Source: Sympetrum striolatum (taxonomy: Eukaryota; Arthropoda; Insecta; Odonata; Libellulidae). From it: a stretch of 64,000 nt of DNA. Both the position numbers and the translations under genes were made by a program. The stretch spans positions 25,452,459 through 25,516,458 of the forward strand of contig OX388349.1 of NCBI GenBank assembly GCA_947579665.1, written 5' to 3'. Numbering within the stretch: the first letter of the stretch is position 1; each line of letters begins with the position of its first letter. Below are positions 36,280-51,100 of the stretch, piece by piece. Under the pieces are notes generated by a model. It worked only from the letters and a program-made list of their open reading frames with translations. It searched no databases and was not told the DNA's origin.

Positions 36280-36490
36280 CCGATACCACTGGAGAAAGAC
36301 TGATGCTTTTAAACGTCTATTCTTTTATATTGTATAACTGAACTGCATTCTCTGAAATGTACTTTTATAAAATGCCCAGGACGTCTGATGCCACTGGAGA
36401 AAGACTGATGTATTTAAAATGTCTATTTTTTTATATATTGTATAACTCAACTGCATTCTCTGAAATGTACTTTTATATTTTCTTAATAAA
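36280..36490 (+). repeat. 3' UTR of the long copy with a 109-bp tandem duplication
   Basis: The segment from 36261 (AAACGCCCAGGAC, including the last ORF2 codons) recurs from about 36370 (AAATGCCCAGGAC) at exactly a 109-bp offset, as in copy 1. The duplication therefore predates both insertions. The element ends TTTTCTTAATAAA. The following ACTA could belong to either element or target. Confidence 0.85.
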
Positions 36491-39400
36491 CTAAGGATAT
36501 CCGTGTTTGGTAGCCATATCTATCTTACTATTTTTTGTAGTACCCGATGGTAAAACATCGGGTCAATATAGGTATCAATAGCACTACAATTAAACCGTGA
36601 TTTCTCATATTTATCAATTAGTTATAAATAAAGCATCATAACAACATATCTTTTTAATTTCACGTGAGAGAAAATATTATTATTTTCCCATATACGAATA
36701 TATATCTATAACATTAGCTAATTTTACGTCCTTAAAGTTATTTTCCCATCAACTATGTTTATCATGAAGATTTATTTTAGAGGTTAAACTTCTCAGTATG
36801 GCTCTTCTTGGACTAGTGCTCACAATGATCTAGCAATCATTGGTGAAATTTCCTATTGAATATTCAAAATAAATAGCAATGTTTGTATATAAATACGAGT
36901 AAAATGTAGCTTGCATACTGCAAGCAGATCGACAACACTAATTTTATATCGGCATCATTTCGGGACGGTCCTCAAATGAAAAAAAAGGATTGAAAATATT
37001 CTTAAAATTCGCTGCAATTTAATCGTCTGGCTTCGAACCCGGGTCTTCCTGGTGAACTTACTACGCAGCACAACAGAAGATCACCATCTCTAACTATGTG
37101 TGAAAAATCAAGCAGAAATATTTGCTGCAACTACCTTAAACAACGTCCTACTTTTCCCATATATTCCTTATGAGAGAAAATTTAATGTGTCCCGGCATCG
37201 AACCCAGGAACAGCATGGTCTTGTCTATTTTTTTTCAAAACCCTTGTCTTAATATACATCTTCTATCAAAGTAAGAACTTCCTATTATATCGATAAATGC
37301 ATCAAAAAATATTGAAAAGTTACCCCAACGTATTATATATGGGGGATATATTTACCACCTGGCATCGAACCCGGGTCTTTCGGGAGATACTTTCTATGCA
37401 ACAGAACAGAAAATCACCGTCTCTAACTACATATGAAAATTCAAGCAGAAATATTGCTTGCAACTGCCTCAAACGACGTCCTACTTTACCCTTATATTCC
37501 TTATGAGAGAAAAGTTATTGTGCTTTGGCATCGAACCCAGGAATAAAACGGGATTATGAAAATTTTTTTCTAAAAAAATTTTTTACCGTATATCTTACAA
37601 CTAAGCACGAACTTCCTATCATTTCGATAAGTGCATCAAAAAAATAATGAAAAACTACTACCATGTATTTTAAAGGGCAGATATTCGCATCGTCCTAGCA
37701 TCGAACCCAGGATATTATCCGTAAAAGTCATTTATGTATTCGATAGATCATGACCATATATAAAGGCTCCTAGAGTTTCGATTCTCTACCTATCCGGGAA
37801 GTGTTTTTTAAAAATTCCTGAAAATGAAAGCAATGCATTTAAATGGAAAAAATCGGGACTTTGGGCCCCTCTGGAATCGAACCCATGACACTGAGGTTCA
37901 AAATCGCAATTTTTCTGGCGGTTACACGTTATGGCCAATGTGTGGTAAAGCTTTTAAGTCTATGACGCTTTTAGTTTAGCCTGTGAATTTGTATCCTCTC
38001 TATCTATCTATCTATCTATGTACAGTGGCGGAAAAAATTATCGCAACACTTTGCGCGCGCACCAGTGGCTTTCACAGAAACTATTTGGAATTCTACTTTT
38101 TGAGACTGACTGGCAACACTGAGAAAAGCCTCGAAAAGCGGTAATATTTGAGTCGAAGACTAGAACTTAAACTAATTTCCTCTCTTTCGAACTCTTCTTA
38201 GAGCCTTCGCGCGATCTCTCCCAGAGTTCGTCATATTTATTTCGGCGTTTCTCTTTCATAGAACGAGAGGATGGATATATATTAATTCCTATTTCAATCT
38301 TAGATGCACTTAAATACATGGACAATAATTGAACTTCATTTCTATATAATGTGAAGATTGGCAATTGGTTTGAATAATGCTTAGCAATAAGGATTAAGTG
38401 AGATTAGAGTGGGAATACGCGATGTGGTGATTTTCATCATTAGAGAAAGAGTTTTGCAGTCTAGAGGAAAAGAATGTTTTGCGAGATTATAATGAGAACA
38501 GATGACCTATATTGTTCTCTTTTTCTGGGTAATTAGTGCTCTAATAAGGCAGTTATTTCTTTAGTAGTTCGGTTTCTCATACGAACATACGTCTTACGGC
38601 TGAAGGCTGGATTTTAATGTAAATGTAATTCTTCAAACGTCCAGTTCAAACATAGGATATTCATTATTTGTGATAAACATTCCGAGGAGGAGTTTTGATT
38701 ACAAGTCTTATGTTTTTCATTCAGCAATTAGAATTCGAAAAGTCATTAGAGCGATTACTAAATTACTATGACACGATGTAAAATTTGTATTATGTCTACG
38801 GAATATAATTTTTCGCCAGTTTAATCATGCAGGCATGAGTGGTCTTTAACCACATGTTGATCCCTTCAAAGTATTGCAGGCGCCAATACAAAACAAACGT
38901 TGAAATGCATTACCTCGCGTGGAAAAGCTTTAACCGTAAGTCGAGCACTTTCAAAGCAAGTATTGCAGGTGCCAGGTATATTTTTCCTCTTCGTGCCTAT
39001 ATCAGCTAGACTCAGGACCCTCATTTTACAGTCGCCCAGTAGAAACTATCCTCTGGCTAATTCAAAACTCCTTCCTCACCATGGTCCTAAGGAAATTAGA
39101 TGTTATTGCACTCGTAAAAATATTCCCAAATAATATTATTATATTAGCGTATTTTACGAATGAAAGACTTACTAATCAACAACCCAAGTTTTTAGTACTG
39201 ATACGTATTTTATGAACGTCTGACTTAATAAAGTTGATTAACCAGGATTATAGGAGGTAAAATCGTTAACTCGACCATCATCTTATGAGAAACATTTCTG
39301 GAAGTACGGGTTAAGTAAGTTAGCTTTTTTAGCCGATTTATTAAGGCAATTCCCTCTTCGCTTATAAGGCTAGGCATAGAAAACTGACCACCAGTCTCAC

Positions 39401-40382
39401 GTACTTATGACCAAAATTCATTCTAATCGCCAACTAGTGATTTTAACAGGGTTCGAGATCTATATTCCTGGTATTCTTTTCTTGATCCTTCCTTAAATAG
39501 CTTTCGAACTTCTCTACAGTTTTGATCACCAAGCTCATGGATCTCACCGCACGGTTTAAGTTTTCTCAATCGCGAGTGAATGACTCCTATGCAACAGTTC
39601 AATTCCTCTTCTACCAAGGATTCGAGGTCGTTCGCTGAAAGGCAATGTCCTTTGACTCATTTTCCACAATTAGAGGTATTTGACAGGGCCGCCTGATTTC
39701 TCGAAGCACGATGAACCTTTCGCTTTCAGTGCAGTGGATTTTCGAAAGCCTATACGTCACTCGCAACAACAAACCGGTCGTAAGGCAAGGAGCTCAGGAT
39801 TACTTAGACTTATTGGCGACTATTTCTTCATTGAGGTCTTCACGTCCATAGTCCACGTCCACTATGTGAGTAACAAAACGAACCACGCATATGTGATATT
39901 AGAGGTTAAAGCGACAGTGAACGAATTTTTGAAGATGACAAGATTCGAGGAATGGGATGGAATCACCTGCGCGTAGGGAGGAAACAGGTTTCGCGGTCGG
40001 TAGGGATCCATTTTTACCCTACTCCCGAGGGTTGACTTTATTGGGTAGTGTAACGGGAACTATAGTGAATACGTTTGAGAATATCCCCGATAGATGGTGA
40101 CTTAGAAAAGTAAGCTTTTTATTTATTACATTTTGAGTTATATGATACATACGCGACGAAGTGGAAGGTGGAAGTAAAAAAAATTAAATCTTTAACTGAT
40201 ACTCAGGGTTATTTCACCATAAGCGATTTCTTTAAGATGCACTATTTATAGACCCTGGAAAAATTTCTGTTAGTCATCGAATGTAGGTTAGCCGATTCGT
40301 AGGAAGTGGATCATAAATTTTTGTGTCCTTCAATTATCGATAAGATGCTACTAAACAGTTCGAATATACCCTTCGCCTTTTA
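36491..40382 (+). repeat. Satellite unit 7
   Basis: 3,892 bp. First of the run of type B units (ATTTTTCTGG...GGCCAA). It has GAGAAAGAG near 38444 instead of GAGAACGAG, and GCG near 39910. Confidence 0.96.
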
Positions 40383-43300
40383 CTAAGGATATCCGTGTTT
40401 GGTAGCCATATCTATCTTACTATTTTTTGTAGTACCCGATGGTAAAACATCGGGTCAATATAGGTATCAATAGCACTACAATTAAACCGTGATTTCTCAT
40501 ATTTATCAATTAGTTATAAATAAAGCATCATAACAACATATCTTTTTAATTTCACGTGAGAGAAAATATTATTATTTTCCCATATACGAATATATATCTA
40601 TAACATTAGCTAATTTTACGTCCTTAAAGTTATTTTCCCATCAACTATGTTTATCATGAAGATTTATTTTAGAGGTTAAACTTCTCAGTATGGCTCTTCT
40701 TGGACTAGTGCTCACAATGATCTAGCAATCATTGGTGAAATTTCCTATTGAATATTCAAAATAAATAGCAATGTTTGTATATAAATACGAGTAAAATGTA
40801 GCTTGCATACTGCAAGCAGATCGACAACACTAATTTTATATCGGCATCATTTCGGGACGGTCCTCAAATGAAAAAAAAGGATTGAAAATATTCTTAAAAT
40901 TCGCTGCAATTTAATCGTCTGGCTTCGAACCCGGGTCTTCCTGGTGAACTTACTACGCAGCACAACAGAAGATCACCATCTCTAACTATGTGTGAAAAAT
41001 CAAGCAGAAATATTTGCTGCAACTACCTTAAACAACGTCCTACTTTTCCCATATATTCCTTATGAGAGAAAATTTAATGTGTCCCGGCATCGAACCCAGG
41101 AACAGCATGGTCTTGTCTATTTTTTTTCAAAACCCTTGTCTTAATATACATCTTCTATCAAAGTAAGAACTTCCTATTATATCGATAAATGCATCAAAAA
41201 ATATTGAAAAGTTACCCCAACGTATTATATATGGGGGATATATTTACCACCTGGCATCGAACCCGGGTCTTTCGGGAGATACTTTCTATGCAACAGAACA
41301 GAAAATCACCGTCTCTAACTACATATGAAAATTCAAGCAGAAATATTGCTTGCAACTGCCTCAAACGACGTCCTACTTTACCCTTATATTCCTTATGAGA
41401 GAAAAGTTATTGTGCTTTGGCATCGAACCCAGGAATAAAACGGGATTATGAAAATTTTTTTCTAAAAAAATTTTTTACCGTATATCTTACAACTAAGCAC
41501 GAACTTCCTATCATTTCGATAAGTGCATCAAAAAAATAATGAAAAACTACTACCATGTATTTTAAAGGGCAGATATTCGCATCGTCCTAGCATCGAACCC
41601 AGGATATTATCCGTAAAAGTCATTTATGTATTCGATAGATCATGACCATATATAAAGGCTCCTAGAGTTTCGATTCTCTACCTATCCGGGAAGTGTTTTT
41701 TAAAAATTCCTGAAAATGAAAGCAATGCATTTAAATGGAAAAAATCGGGACTTTGGGCCCCTCTGGAATCGAACCCATGACACTGAGGTTCAAAATCGCA
41801 ATTTTTCTGGCGGTTACACGTTATGGCCAATGTGTGGTAAAGCTTTTAAGTCTATGACGCTTTTAGTTTAGCCTGTGAATTTGTATCCTCTCTATCTATC
41901 TATCTATCTATGTACAGTGGCGGAAAAAATTATCGCAACACTTTGCGCGCGCACCAGTGGCTTTCACAGAAACTATTTGGAATTCTACTTTTTGAGACTG
42001 ACTGGCAACACTGAGAAAAGCCTCGAAAAGCGGTAATATTTGAGTCGAAGACTAGAACTTAAACTAATTTCCTCTCTTTCGAACTCTTCTTAGAGCCTTC
42101 GCGCGATCTCTCCCAGAGTTCGTCATATTTATTTCGGCGTTTCTCTTTCATAGAACGAGAGGATGGATATATATTAATTCCTATTTCAATCTTAGATGCA
42201 CTTAAATACATGGACAATAATTGAACTTCATTTCTATATAATGTGAAGATTGGCAATTGGTTTGAATAATGCTTAGCAATAAGGATTAAGTGAGATTAGA
42301 GTGGGAATACGCGATGTGGTGATTTTCATCATTAGAGAAAGAGTTTTGCAGTCTAGAGGAAAAGAATGTTTTGCGAGATTATAATGAGAACAGATGACCT
42401 ATATTGTTCTCTTTTTCTGGGTAATTAGTGCTCTAATAAGGCAGTTATTTCTTTAGTAGTTCGGTTTCTCATACGAACATACGTCTTACGGCTGAAGGCT
42501 GGATTTTAATGTAAATGTAATTCTTCAAACGTCCAGTTCAAACATAGGATATTCATTATTTGTGATAAACATTCCGAGGAGGAGTTTTGATTACAAGTCT
42601 AATGTTTTTCATTCAGCAATTAGAATTCGAAAAGTCATTAGAGCGATTACTAAATTACTATGACACGATGTAAAATTTGTATTATGTCTACGGAATATAA
42701 TTTTTCGCCAGTTTAATCATGCAGGCATGAGTGGTCTTTAACCACATGTTGATCCCTTCAAAGTATTGCAGGCGCCAATACAAAACAAACGTTGAAATGC
42801 ATTACCTCGCGTGGAAAAGCTTTAACCGTAAGTCGAGCACTTTCAAAGCAAGTATTGCAGGTGCCAGGTATATTTTTCCTCTTCGTGCCTATATCAGCTA
42901 GACTCAGGACCCTCATTTTACAGTCGCCCAGTAGAAACTATCCTCTGGCTAATTCAAAACTCCTTCCTCACCATGGTCCTAAGGAAATTAGATGTTATTG
43001 CACTCGTAAAAATATTCCCAAATAATATTATTATATTAGCGTATTTTACGAATGAAAGACTTACTAATCAACAACCCAAGTTTTTAGTACTGATACGTAT
43101 TTTATGAACGTCTGACTTAATAAAGTTGATTAACCAGGATTATAGGAGGTAAAATCGTTAACTCGACCATCATCTTATGAGAAACATTTCTGGAAGTACG
43201 GGTTAAGTAAGTTAGCTTTTTTAGCCGATTTATTAAGGCAATTCCCTCTTCGCTTATAAGGCTAGGCATAGAAAACTGACCACCAGTCTCACGTACTTAT

Positions 43301-44274
43301 GACCAAAATTCATTCTAATCGCCAACTAGTGATTTTAACAGGGTTCGAGATCTATATTCCTGGTATTCTTTTCTTGATCCTTCCTTAAATAGCTTTCGAA
43401 CTTCTCTACAGTTTTGATCACCAAGCTCATGGATCTCACCGCACGGTTTAAGTTTTCTCAATCGCGAGTGAATGACTCCTATGCAACAGTTCAATTCCTC
43501 TTCTACCAAGGATTCGAGGTCGTTCGCTGAAAGGCAATGTCCTTTGACTCATTTTCCACAATTAGAGGTATTTGACAGGGCCGCCTGATTTCTCGAAGCA
43601 CGATGAACCTTTCGCTTTCAGTGCAGTGGATTTTCGAAAGCCTATACGTCACTCGCAACAACAAACCGGTCGTAAGGCAAGGAGCTCAGGATTACTTAGA
43701 CTTATTGGCGACTATTTCTTCATTGAGGTCTTCACGTCCATAGTCCACGTCCACTATGTGAGTAACAAAACGAACCACGCATATGTGATATTAGAGGTTA
43801 AAACGACAGTGAACGAATTTTTGAAGATGACAAGATTCGAGGAATGGGATGGAATCACCTGCGCGTAGGGAGGAAACAGGTTTCGCGGTCGGTAGGGATC
43901 CATTTTTACCCTACTCCCGAGGGTTGACTTTATTGGGTAGTGTAACGGGAACTATAGTGAATACGTTTGAGAATATCCCCGATAGATGGTGACTTAGAAA
44001 AGTAAGCTTTTTATTTATTACATTTTGAGTTATATGATACATACGCGACGAAGTGGAAGGTGGAAGTAAAAAAAATTAAATCTTTAACTGATACTCAGGG
44101 TTATTTCACCATAAGCGATTTCTTTAAGATGCACTATTTATAGACCCTGGAAAAATTTCTGTTAGTCATCGAATGTAGGTTAGCCGATTCGTAGGAAGTG
44201 GATCATAAATTTTTGTGTCCTTCAATTATCGATAAGATGCTACTAAACAGTTCGAATATACCCTTCGCCTTTTA
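40383..44274 (+). repeat. Satellite unit 8
   Basis: 3,892 bp, type B, with GAGAAAGAG near 42337. It has a private TCTAATG near 42599 where others have TCTTATG, and ACG near 43802. Confidence 0.96.
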
Positions 44275-47200
44275 CTAAGGATATCCGTGTTTGGTAGCCA
44301 TATCTATCTTACTATTTTTTGTAGTACCCGATGGTAAAACATCGGGTCAATATAGGTATCAATAGCACTACAATTAAACCGTGATTTCTCATATTTATCA
44401 ATTAGTTATAAATAAAGCATCATAACAACATATCTTTTTAATTTCACGTGAGAGAAAATATTATTATTTTCCCATATACGAATATATATCTATAACATTA
44501 GCTAATTTTACGTCCTTAAAGTTATTTTCCCATCAACTATGTTTATCATGAAGATTTATTTTAGAGGTTAAACTTCTCAGTATGGCTCTTCTTGGACTAG
44601 TGCTCACAATGATCTAGCAATCATTGGTGAAATTTCCTATTGAATATTCAAAATAAATAGCAATGTTTGTATATAAATACGAGTAAAATGTAGCTTGCAT
44701 ACTGCAAGCAGATCGACAACACTAATTTTATATCGGCATCATTTCGGGACGGTCCTCAAATGAAAAAAAAGGATTGAAAATATTCTTAAAATTCGCTGCA
44801 ATTTAATCGTCTGGCTTCGAACCCGGGTCTTCCTGGTGAACTTACTACGCAGCACAACAGAAGATCACCATCTCTAACTATGTGTGAAAAATCAAGCAGA
44901 AATATTTGCTGCAACTACCTTAAACAACGTCCTACTTTTCCCATATATTCCTTATGAGAGAAAATTTAATGTGTCCCGGCATCGAACCCAGGAACAGCAT
45001 GGTCTTGTCTATTTTTTTTCAAAACCCTTGTCTTAATATACATCTTCTATCAAAGTAAGAACTTCCTATTATATCGATAAATGCATCAAAAAATATTGAA
45101 AAGTTACCCCAACGTATTATATATGGGGGATATATTTACCACCTGGCATCGAACCCGGGTCTTTCGGGAGATACTTTCTATGCAACAGAACAGAAAATCA
45201 CCGTCTCTAACTACATATGAAAATTCAAGCAGAAATATTGCTTGCAACTGCCTCAAACGACGTCCTACTTTACCCTTATATTCCTTATGAGAGAAAAGTT
45301 ATTGTGCTTTGGCATCGAACCCAGGAATAAAACGGGATTATGAAAATTTTTTTCTAAAAAAAATTTTTACCGTATATCTTACAACTAAGCACGAACTTCC
45401 TATCATTTCGATAAGTGCATCAAAAAAATAATGAAAAACTACTACCATGTATTTTAAAGGGCAGATATTCGCATCGTCCTAGCATCGAACCCAGGATATT
45501 ATCCGTAAAAGTCATTTATGTATTCGATAGATCATGACCATATATAAAGGCTCCTAGAGTTTCGATTCTCTACCTATCCGGGAAGTGTTTTTTAAAAATT
45601 CCTGAAAATGAAAGCAATGCATTTAAATGGAAAAAATCGGGACTTTGGGCCCCTCTGGAATCGAACCCATGACACTGAGGTTCAAAATCGCAATTTTTCT
45701 GGCGGTTACACGTTATGGCCAATGTGTGGTAAAGCTTTTAAGTCTATGACGCTTTTAGTTTAGCCTGTGAATTTGTATCCTCTCTATCTATCTATCTATC
45801 TATGTACAGTGGCGGAAAAAATTATCGCAACACTTTGCGCGCGCACCAGTGGCTTTCACAGAAACTATTTGGAATTCTACTTTTTGAGACTGACTGGCAA
45901 CACGGAGAAAAGCCTCGAAAAGCGGTAATATTTGAGTCGAAGACTAGAACTTAAACTAATTTCCTCTCTTTCGAACTCTTCTTAGAGCCTTCGCGCGATC
46001 TCTCCCAGAGTTCGTCATATTTATTTCGGCGTTTCTCTTTCATAGAACGAGAAGATGGATATATATTAATTCCTATTTCAATCTTAGATGCACTTAAATA
46101 CATGGACAATAATTGAACTTCATTTCTATATAATGTGAAGATTGGCAATTGGTTTGAATAATGCTTAGCAATAAGGATTAAGTGAGATTAGAGTGGGAAT
46201 ACGCGATGTGGTGATTTTCATCATTAGAGAACGAGTTTTGCAGTCTAGAGGAAAAGAATGTTTTGCGAGATTATAATGAGAACAGATGACCTATATTGTT
46301 CTCTTTTTCTGGGTAATTAGTGCTCTAATAAGGCAGTTATTTCTTTAGTAGTTCGGTTTCTCATACGAACATACGTCTTACGGCTGAAGGCTGGATTTTA
46401 ATGTAAATGTAATTCTTCAAACGTCCAGTTCAAACATAGGATATTCATTATTTGTGATAAACATTCCGAGGAGGAGTTTTGATTACAAGTCTTATGTTTT
46501 TCATTCAGCAATTAGAATTCGAAAAGTCATTAGAGCGATTACTAAATTACTATGACACGATGTAAAATTTGTATTATGTCTACGGAATATAATTTTTCGC
46601 CAGTTTAATCATGCAGGCATGAGTGGTCTTTAACCACATGTTGATCCCTTCAAAGTATTGCAGGCGCCAATACAAAACAAACGTTGAAATGCATTACCTC
46701 GCGTGGAAAAGCTTTAACCGTAAGTCGAGCACTTTCAAAGCAAGTATTGCAGGTGCCAGGTATATTTTTCCTCTTCGTGCCTATATCAGCTAGACTCAGG
46801 ACCCTCATTTTACAGTCGCCCAGTAGAAACTATCCTCTGGCTAATTCAAAACTCCTTCCTCACCATGGTCCTAAGGAAATTAGATGTTATTGCACTCGTA
46901 AAAATATTCCCAAATAATATTATTATATTAGCGTATTTTACGAATGAAAGACTTACTAATCAACAACCCAAGTTTTTAGTACTGATACGTATTTTATGAA
47001 CGTCTGACTTAATAAAGTTGATTAACCAGGATTATAGGAGGTAAAATCGTTAACTCGACCATCATCTTATGAGAAACATTTCTGGAAGTACGGGTTAAGT
47101 AAGTTAGCTTTTTTAGCCGATTTATTAAGGCAATTCCCTCTTCGCTTATAAGGCTAGGCATAGAAAACTGACCACCAGTCTCACGTACTTATGACCAAAA

Positions 47201-48164
47201 TTCATTCTAATCGCCAACTAGTGATTTTAACAGGGTTCGAGATCTATATTCCTGGTATTCTTTTCTTGATCCTTCCTTAAATAGCTTTCGAACTTCTCTA
47301 CAGTTTTGATCACCAAGCTCATGGATCTCACCGCACGGTTTAAGTTTTCTCAATCGCGAGTGAATGACTCCTATGCAACAGTTCAATTCCTCTTCTACCA
47401 AGGATTCGAGGTCGTTCGCTGAAAGGCAATGTCCTTTGACTCATTTTCCACAATTAGAGGTATTTGACAGGGCCGCCTGATTTCTCGAAGCACGATGAAC
47501 CTTTCGCTTTCAGTGCAGTGGATTTTCGAAAGCCTATACGTCACTCGCAACAACAAACCGGTCGTAAGGCAAGGAGCTCAGGATTACTTAGACTTATTGG
47601 CGACTATTTCTTCATTGAGGTCTTCACGTCCATAGTCCACGTCCACTATGTGAGTAACAAAACGAACCACGCATATGTGATATTAGAGGTTAAAACGACA
47701 GTGAACGAATTTTTGAAGATGACAAGATTCGAGGAATGGGATGGAATCACCTGCGCGTAGGGAGGAAACAGGTTTCGCGGTCGGTAGGGATCCATTTTTA
47801 CCCTACTCCCGAGGGTTGACTTTATTGGGTAGTGTAACGGGAACTATAGTGAATACGTTTGAGAATATCCCCGATAGATGGTGACTTAGAAAAGTAAGCT
47901 TTTTATTTATTACATTTTGAGTTATATGATACATACGCGACGAAGTGGAAGGTGGAAGTAAAAAATTAAATCTTTAACTGATACTCAGGGTTATTTCACC
48001 ATAAGCGATTTCTTTAAGATGCACTATTTATAGACCCTGGAAAAATTTCTGTTAGTCATCGAATGTAGGTTAGCCGATTCGTAGGAAGTGGATCATAAAT
48101 TTTTGTGTCCTTCAATTATCGATAAGATGCTACTAAACAGTTCGAATATACCCTTCGCCTTTTA
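44275..48164 (+). repeat. Satellite unit 9
   Basis: 3,890 bp, type B. It shares the 8-A run (45355) and ACGGAG (45902) with units 2 and 12, has GAGAACGAG, and has a private GAGAAGATGG near 46050. The A-run near 47960 is five long, as in unit 2. Confidence 0.96.
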
Positions 48165-51100
48165 CTAAGGATATCCGTGTTTGGTAGCCATATCTATCTT
48201 ACTATTTTTCGTAGTACCCGATGGTAAAACATCGGGTCAATATAGGTATCAATAGCACTACAATTAAACCGTGATTTCTCATATTTATCAATTAGTTATA
48301 AATAAAGCATCATAACAACATATCTTTTTAATTTCACGTGAGAGAAAATATTATTATTTTCCCATATACGAATATATATCTATAACATTAGCTAATTTTA
48401 CGTCCTTAAAGTTATTTTCCCATCAACTATGTTTATCATGAAGATTTATTTTAGAGGTTAAACTTCTCAGTATGGCTCTTCTTGGACTAGTGCTCACAAT
48501 GATCTAGCAATCATTGGTGAAATTTCCTATTGAATATTCAAAATAAATAGCAATGTTTGTATATAAATACGAGTAAAATGTAGCTTGCATACTGCAAGCA
48601 GATCGACAACACTAATTTTATATCGGCATCATTTCGGGACGGTCCTCAAATGAAAAAAAAGGATTGAAAATATTCTTAAAATTCGCTGCAATTTAATCGT
48701 CTGGCTTCGAACCCGGGTCTTCCTGGTGAACTTACTACGCAGCACAACAGAAGATCACCATCTCTAACTATGTGTGAAAAATCAAGCAGAAATATTTGCT
48801 GCAACTACCTTAAACAACGTCCTACTTTTCCCATATATTCCTTATGAGAGAAAATTTAATGTGTCCCGGCATCGAACCCAGGAACAGCATGGTCTTGTCT
48901 ATTTTTTTTCAAAACCCTTGTCTTAATATACATCTTCTATCAAAGTAAGAACTTCCTATTATATCGATAAATGCATCAAAAAATATTGAAAAGTTACCCC
49001 AACGTATTATATATGGGGGATATATTTACCACCTGGCATCGAACCCGGGTCTTTCGGGAGATACTTTCTATGCAACAGAACAGAAAATCACCGTCTCTAA
49101 CTACATATGAAAATTCAAGCAGAAATATTGCTTGCAACTGCCTCAAACGACGTCCTACTTTACCCTTATATTCCTTATGAGAGAAAAGTTATTGTGCTTT
49201 GGCATCGAACCCAGGAATAAAACGGGATTATGAAAATTTTTTTCTAAAAAAATTTTTTACCGTATATCTTACAACTAAGCACGAACTTCCTATCATTTCG
49301 ATAAGTGCATCAAAAAAATAATGAAAAACTACTACCATGTATTTTAAAGGGCAGATATTCGCATCGTCCTAGCATCGAACCCAGGATATTATCCGTAAAA
49401 GTCATTTATGTATTCGATAGATCATGACCATATATAAAGGCTCCTAGAGTTTCGATTCTCTACCTATCCGGGAAGTGTTTTTTAAAAATTCCTGAAAATG
49501 AAAGCAATGCATTTAAATGGAAAAAATCGGGACTTTGGGCCCCTCTGGAATCGAACCCATGACACTGAGGTTCAAAATCGCAATTTTTCTGGCGGTTACA
49601 CGTTATGGCCAATGTGTGGTAAAGCTTTTAAGTCTATGACGCTTTTAGTTTAGCCTGTGAATTTGTATCCTCTCTATCTATCTATCTATCTATGTACAGT
49701 GGCGGAAAAAATTATCGCAACACTTTGCGCGCGCACCAGTGGCTTTCACAGAAACTATTTGGAATTCTACTTTTTGAGACTGACTGGCAACACTGAGAAA
49801 AGCCTCGAAAAGCGGTAATATTTGAGTCGAAGACTAGAACTTAAACTAATTTCCTCTCTTTCGAACTCTTCTTAGAGCCTTCGCGCGATCTCTCCCAGAG
49901 TTCGTCATATTTATTTCGGCGTTTCTCTTTCATAGAACGAGAGGATGGATATATATTAATTCCTATTTCAATCTTAGATGCACTTAAATACATGGACAAT
50001 AATTGAACTTCATTTCTATATAATGTGAAGATTGGCAATTGGTTTGAATAATGCTTAGCAATAAGGATTAAGTGAGATTAGAGTGGGAATACGCGATGTG
50101 GTGATTTTCATCATTAGAGAAAGAGTTTTGCAGTCTAGAGGAAAAGAATGTTTTGCGAGATTATAATGAGAACAGATGACCTATATTGTTCTCTTTTTCT
50201 GGGTAATTAGTGCTCTAATAAGGCAGTTATTTCTTTAGTAGTTCGGTTTCTCATACGAACATACGTCTTACGGCTGAAGGCTGGATTTTAATGTAAATGT
50301 AATTCTTCAAACGTCCAGTTCAAACATAGGATATTCATTATTTGTGATAAACATTCCGAGGAGGAGTTTTGATTACAAGTCTTATGTTTTTCATTCAGCA
50401 ATTAGAATTCGAAAAGTCATTAGAGCGATTACTAAATTACTATGACACGATGTAAAATTTGTATTATGTCTACGGAATATAATTTTTCGCCAGTTTAATC
50501 ATGCAGGCATGAGTGGTCTTTAACCACATGTTGATCCCTTCAAAGTATTGCAGGCGCCAATACAAAACAAACGTTGAAATGCATTACCTCGCGTGGAAAA
50601 GCTTTAACCGTAAGTCGAGCACTTTCAAAGCAAGTATTGCAGGTGCCAGGTATATTTTTCCTCTTCGTGCCTATATCAGCTAGACTCAGGACCCTCATTT
50701 TACAGTCGCCCAGTAGAAACTATCCTCTGGCTAATTCAAAACTCCTTCCTCACCATGGTCCTAAGGAAATTAGATGTTATTGCACTCGTAAAAATATTCC
50801 CAAATAATATTATTATATTAGCGTATTTTACGAATGAAAGACTTACTAATCAACAACCCAAGTTTTTAGTACTGATACGTATTTTATGAACGTCTGACTT
50901 AATAAAGTTGATTAACCAGGATTATAGGAGGTAAAATCGTTAACTCGACCATCATCTTATGAGAAACATTTCTGGAAGTACGGGTTAAGTAAGTTAGCTT
51001 TTTTAGCCGATTTATTAAGGCAATTCCCTCTTCGCTTATAAGGCTAGGCATAGAAAACTGACCACCAGTCTCACGTACTTATGACCAAAATTCATTCTAA

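Larger units (their letters stand above)
31897..36490 (+). mobile_element. Long R2-like non-LTR retrotransposon (copy 3)
   Basis: A 4.59-kb insertion in the satellite unit between ATACCCT and CTAAGGATATCC. It has no LTRs, no terminal inverted repeats and no poly(A) tail. The order is: a 5' region with tandem 134-bp monomers (31897-32260), a candidate ORF1 (32261-33556), an overlapping RT-endonuclease ORF (to 36279), and a 3' UTR ending AATAAA. The RT type and the C-terminal CCHC plus PD-D/E-type endonuclease place it with the R2/R4/NeSL group. Those families usually carry one ORF and often hit one genomic target. It may be complete or slightly 5'-truncated, since the 5' end lies inside a monomer. 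Confidence 0.94.
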
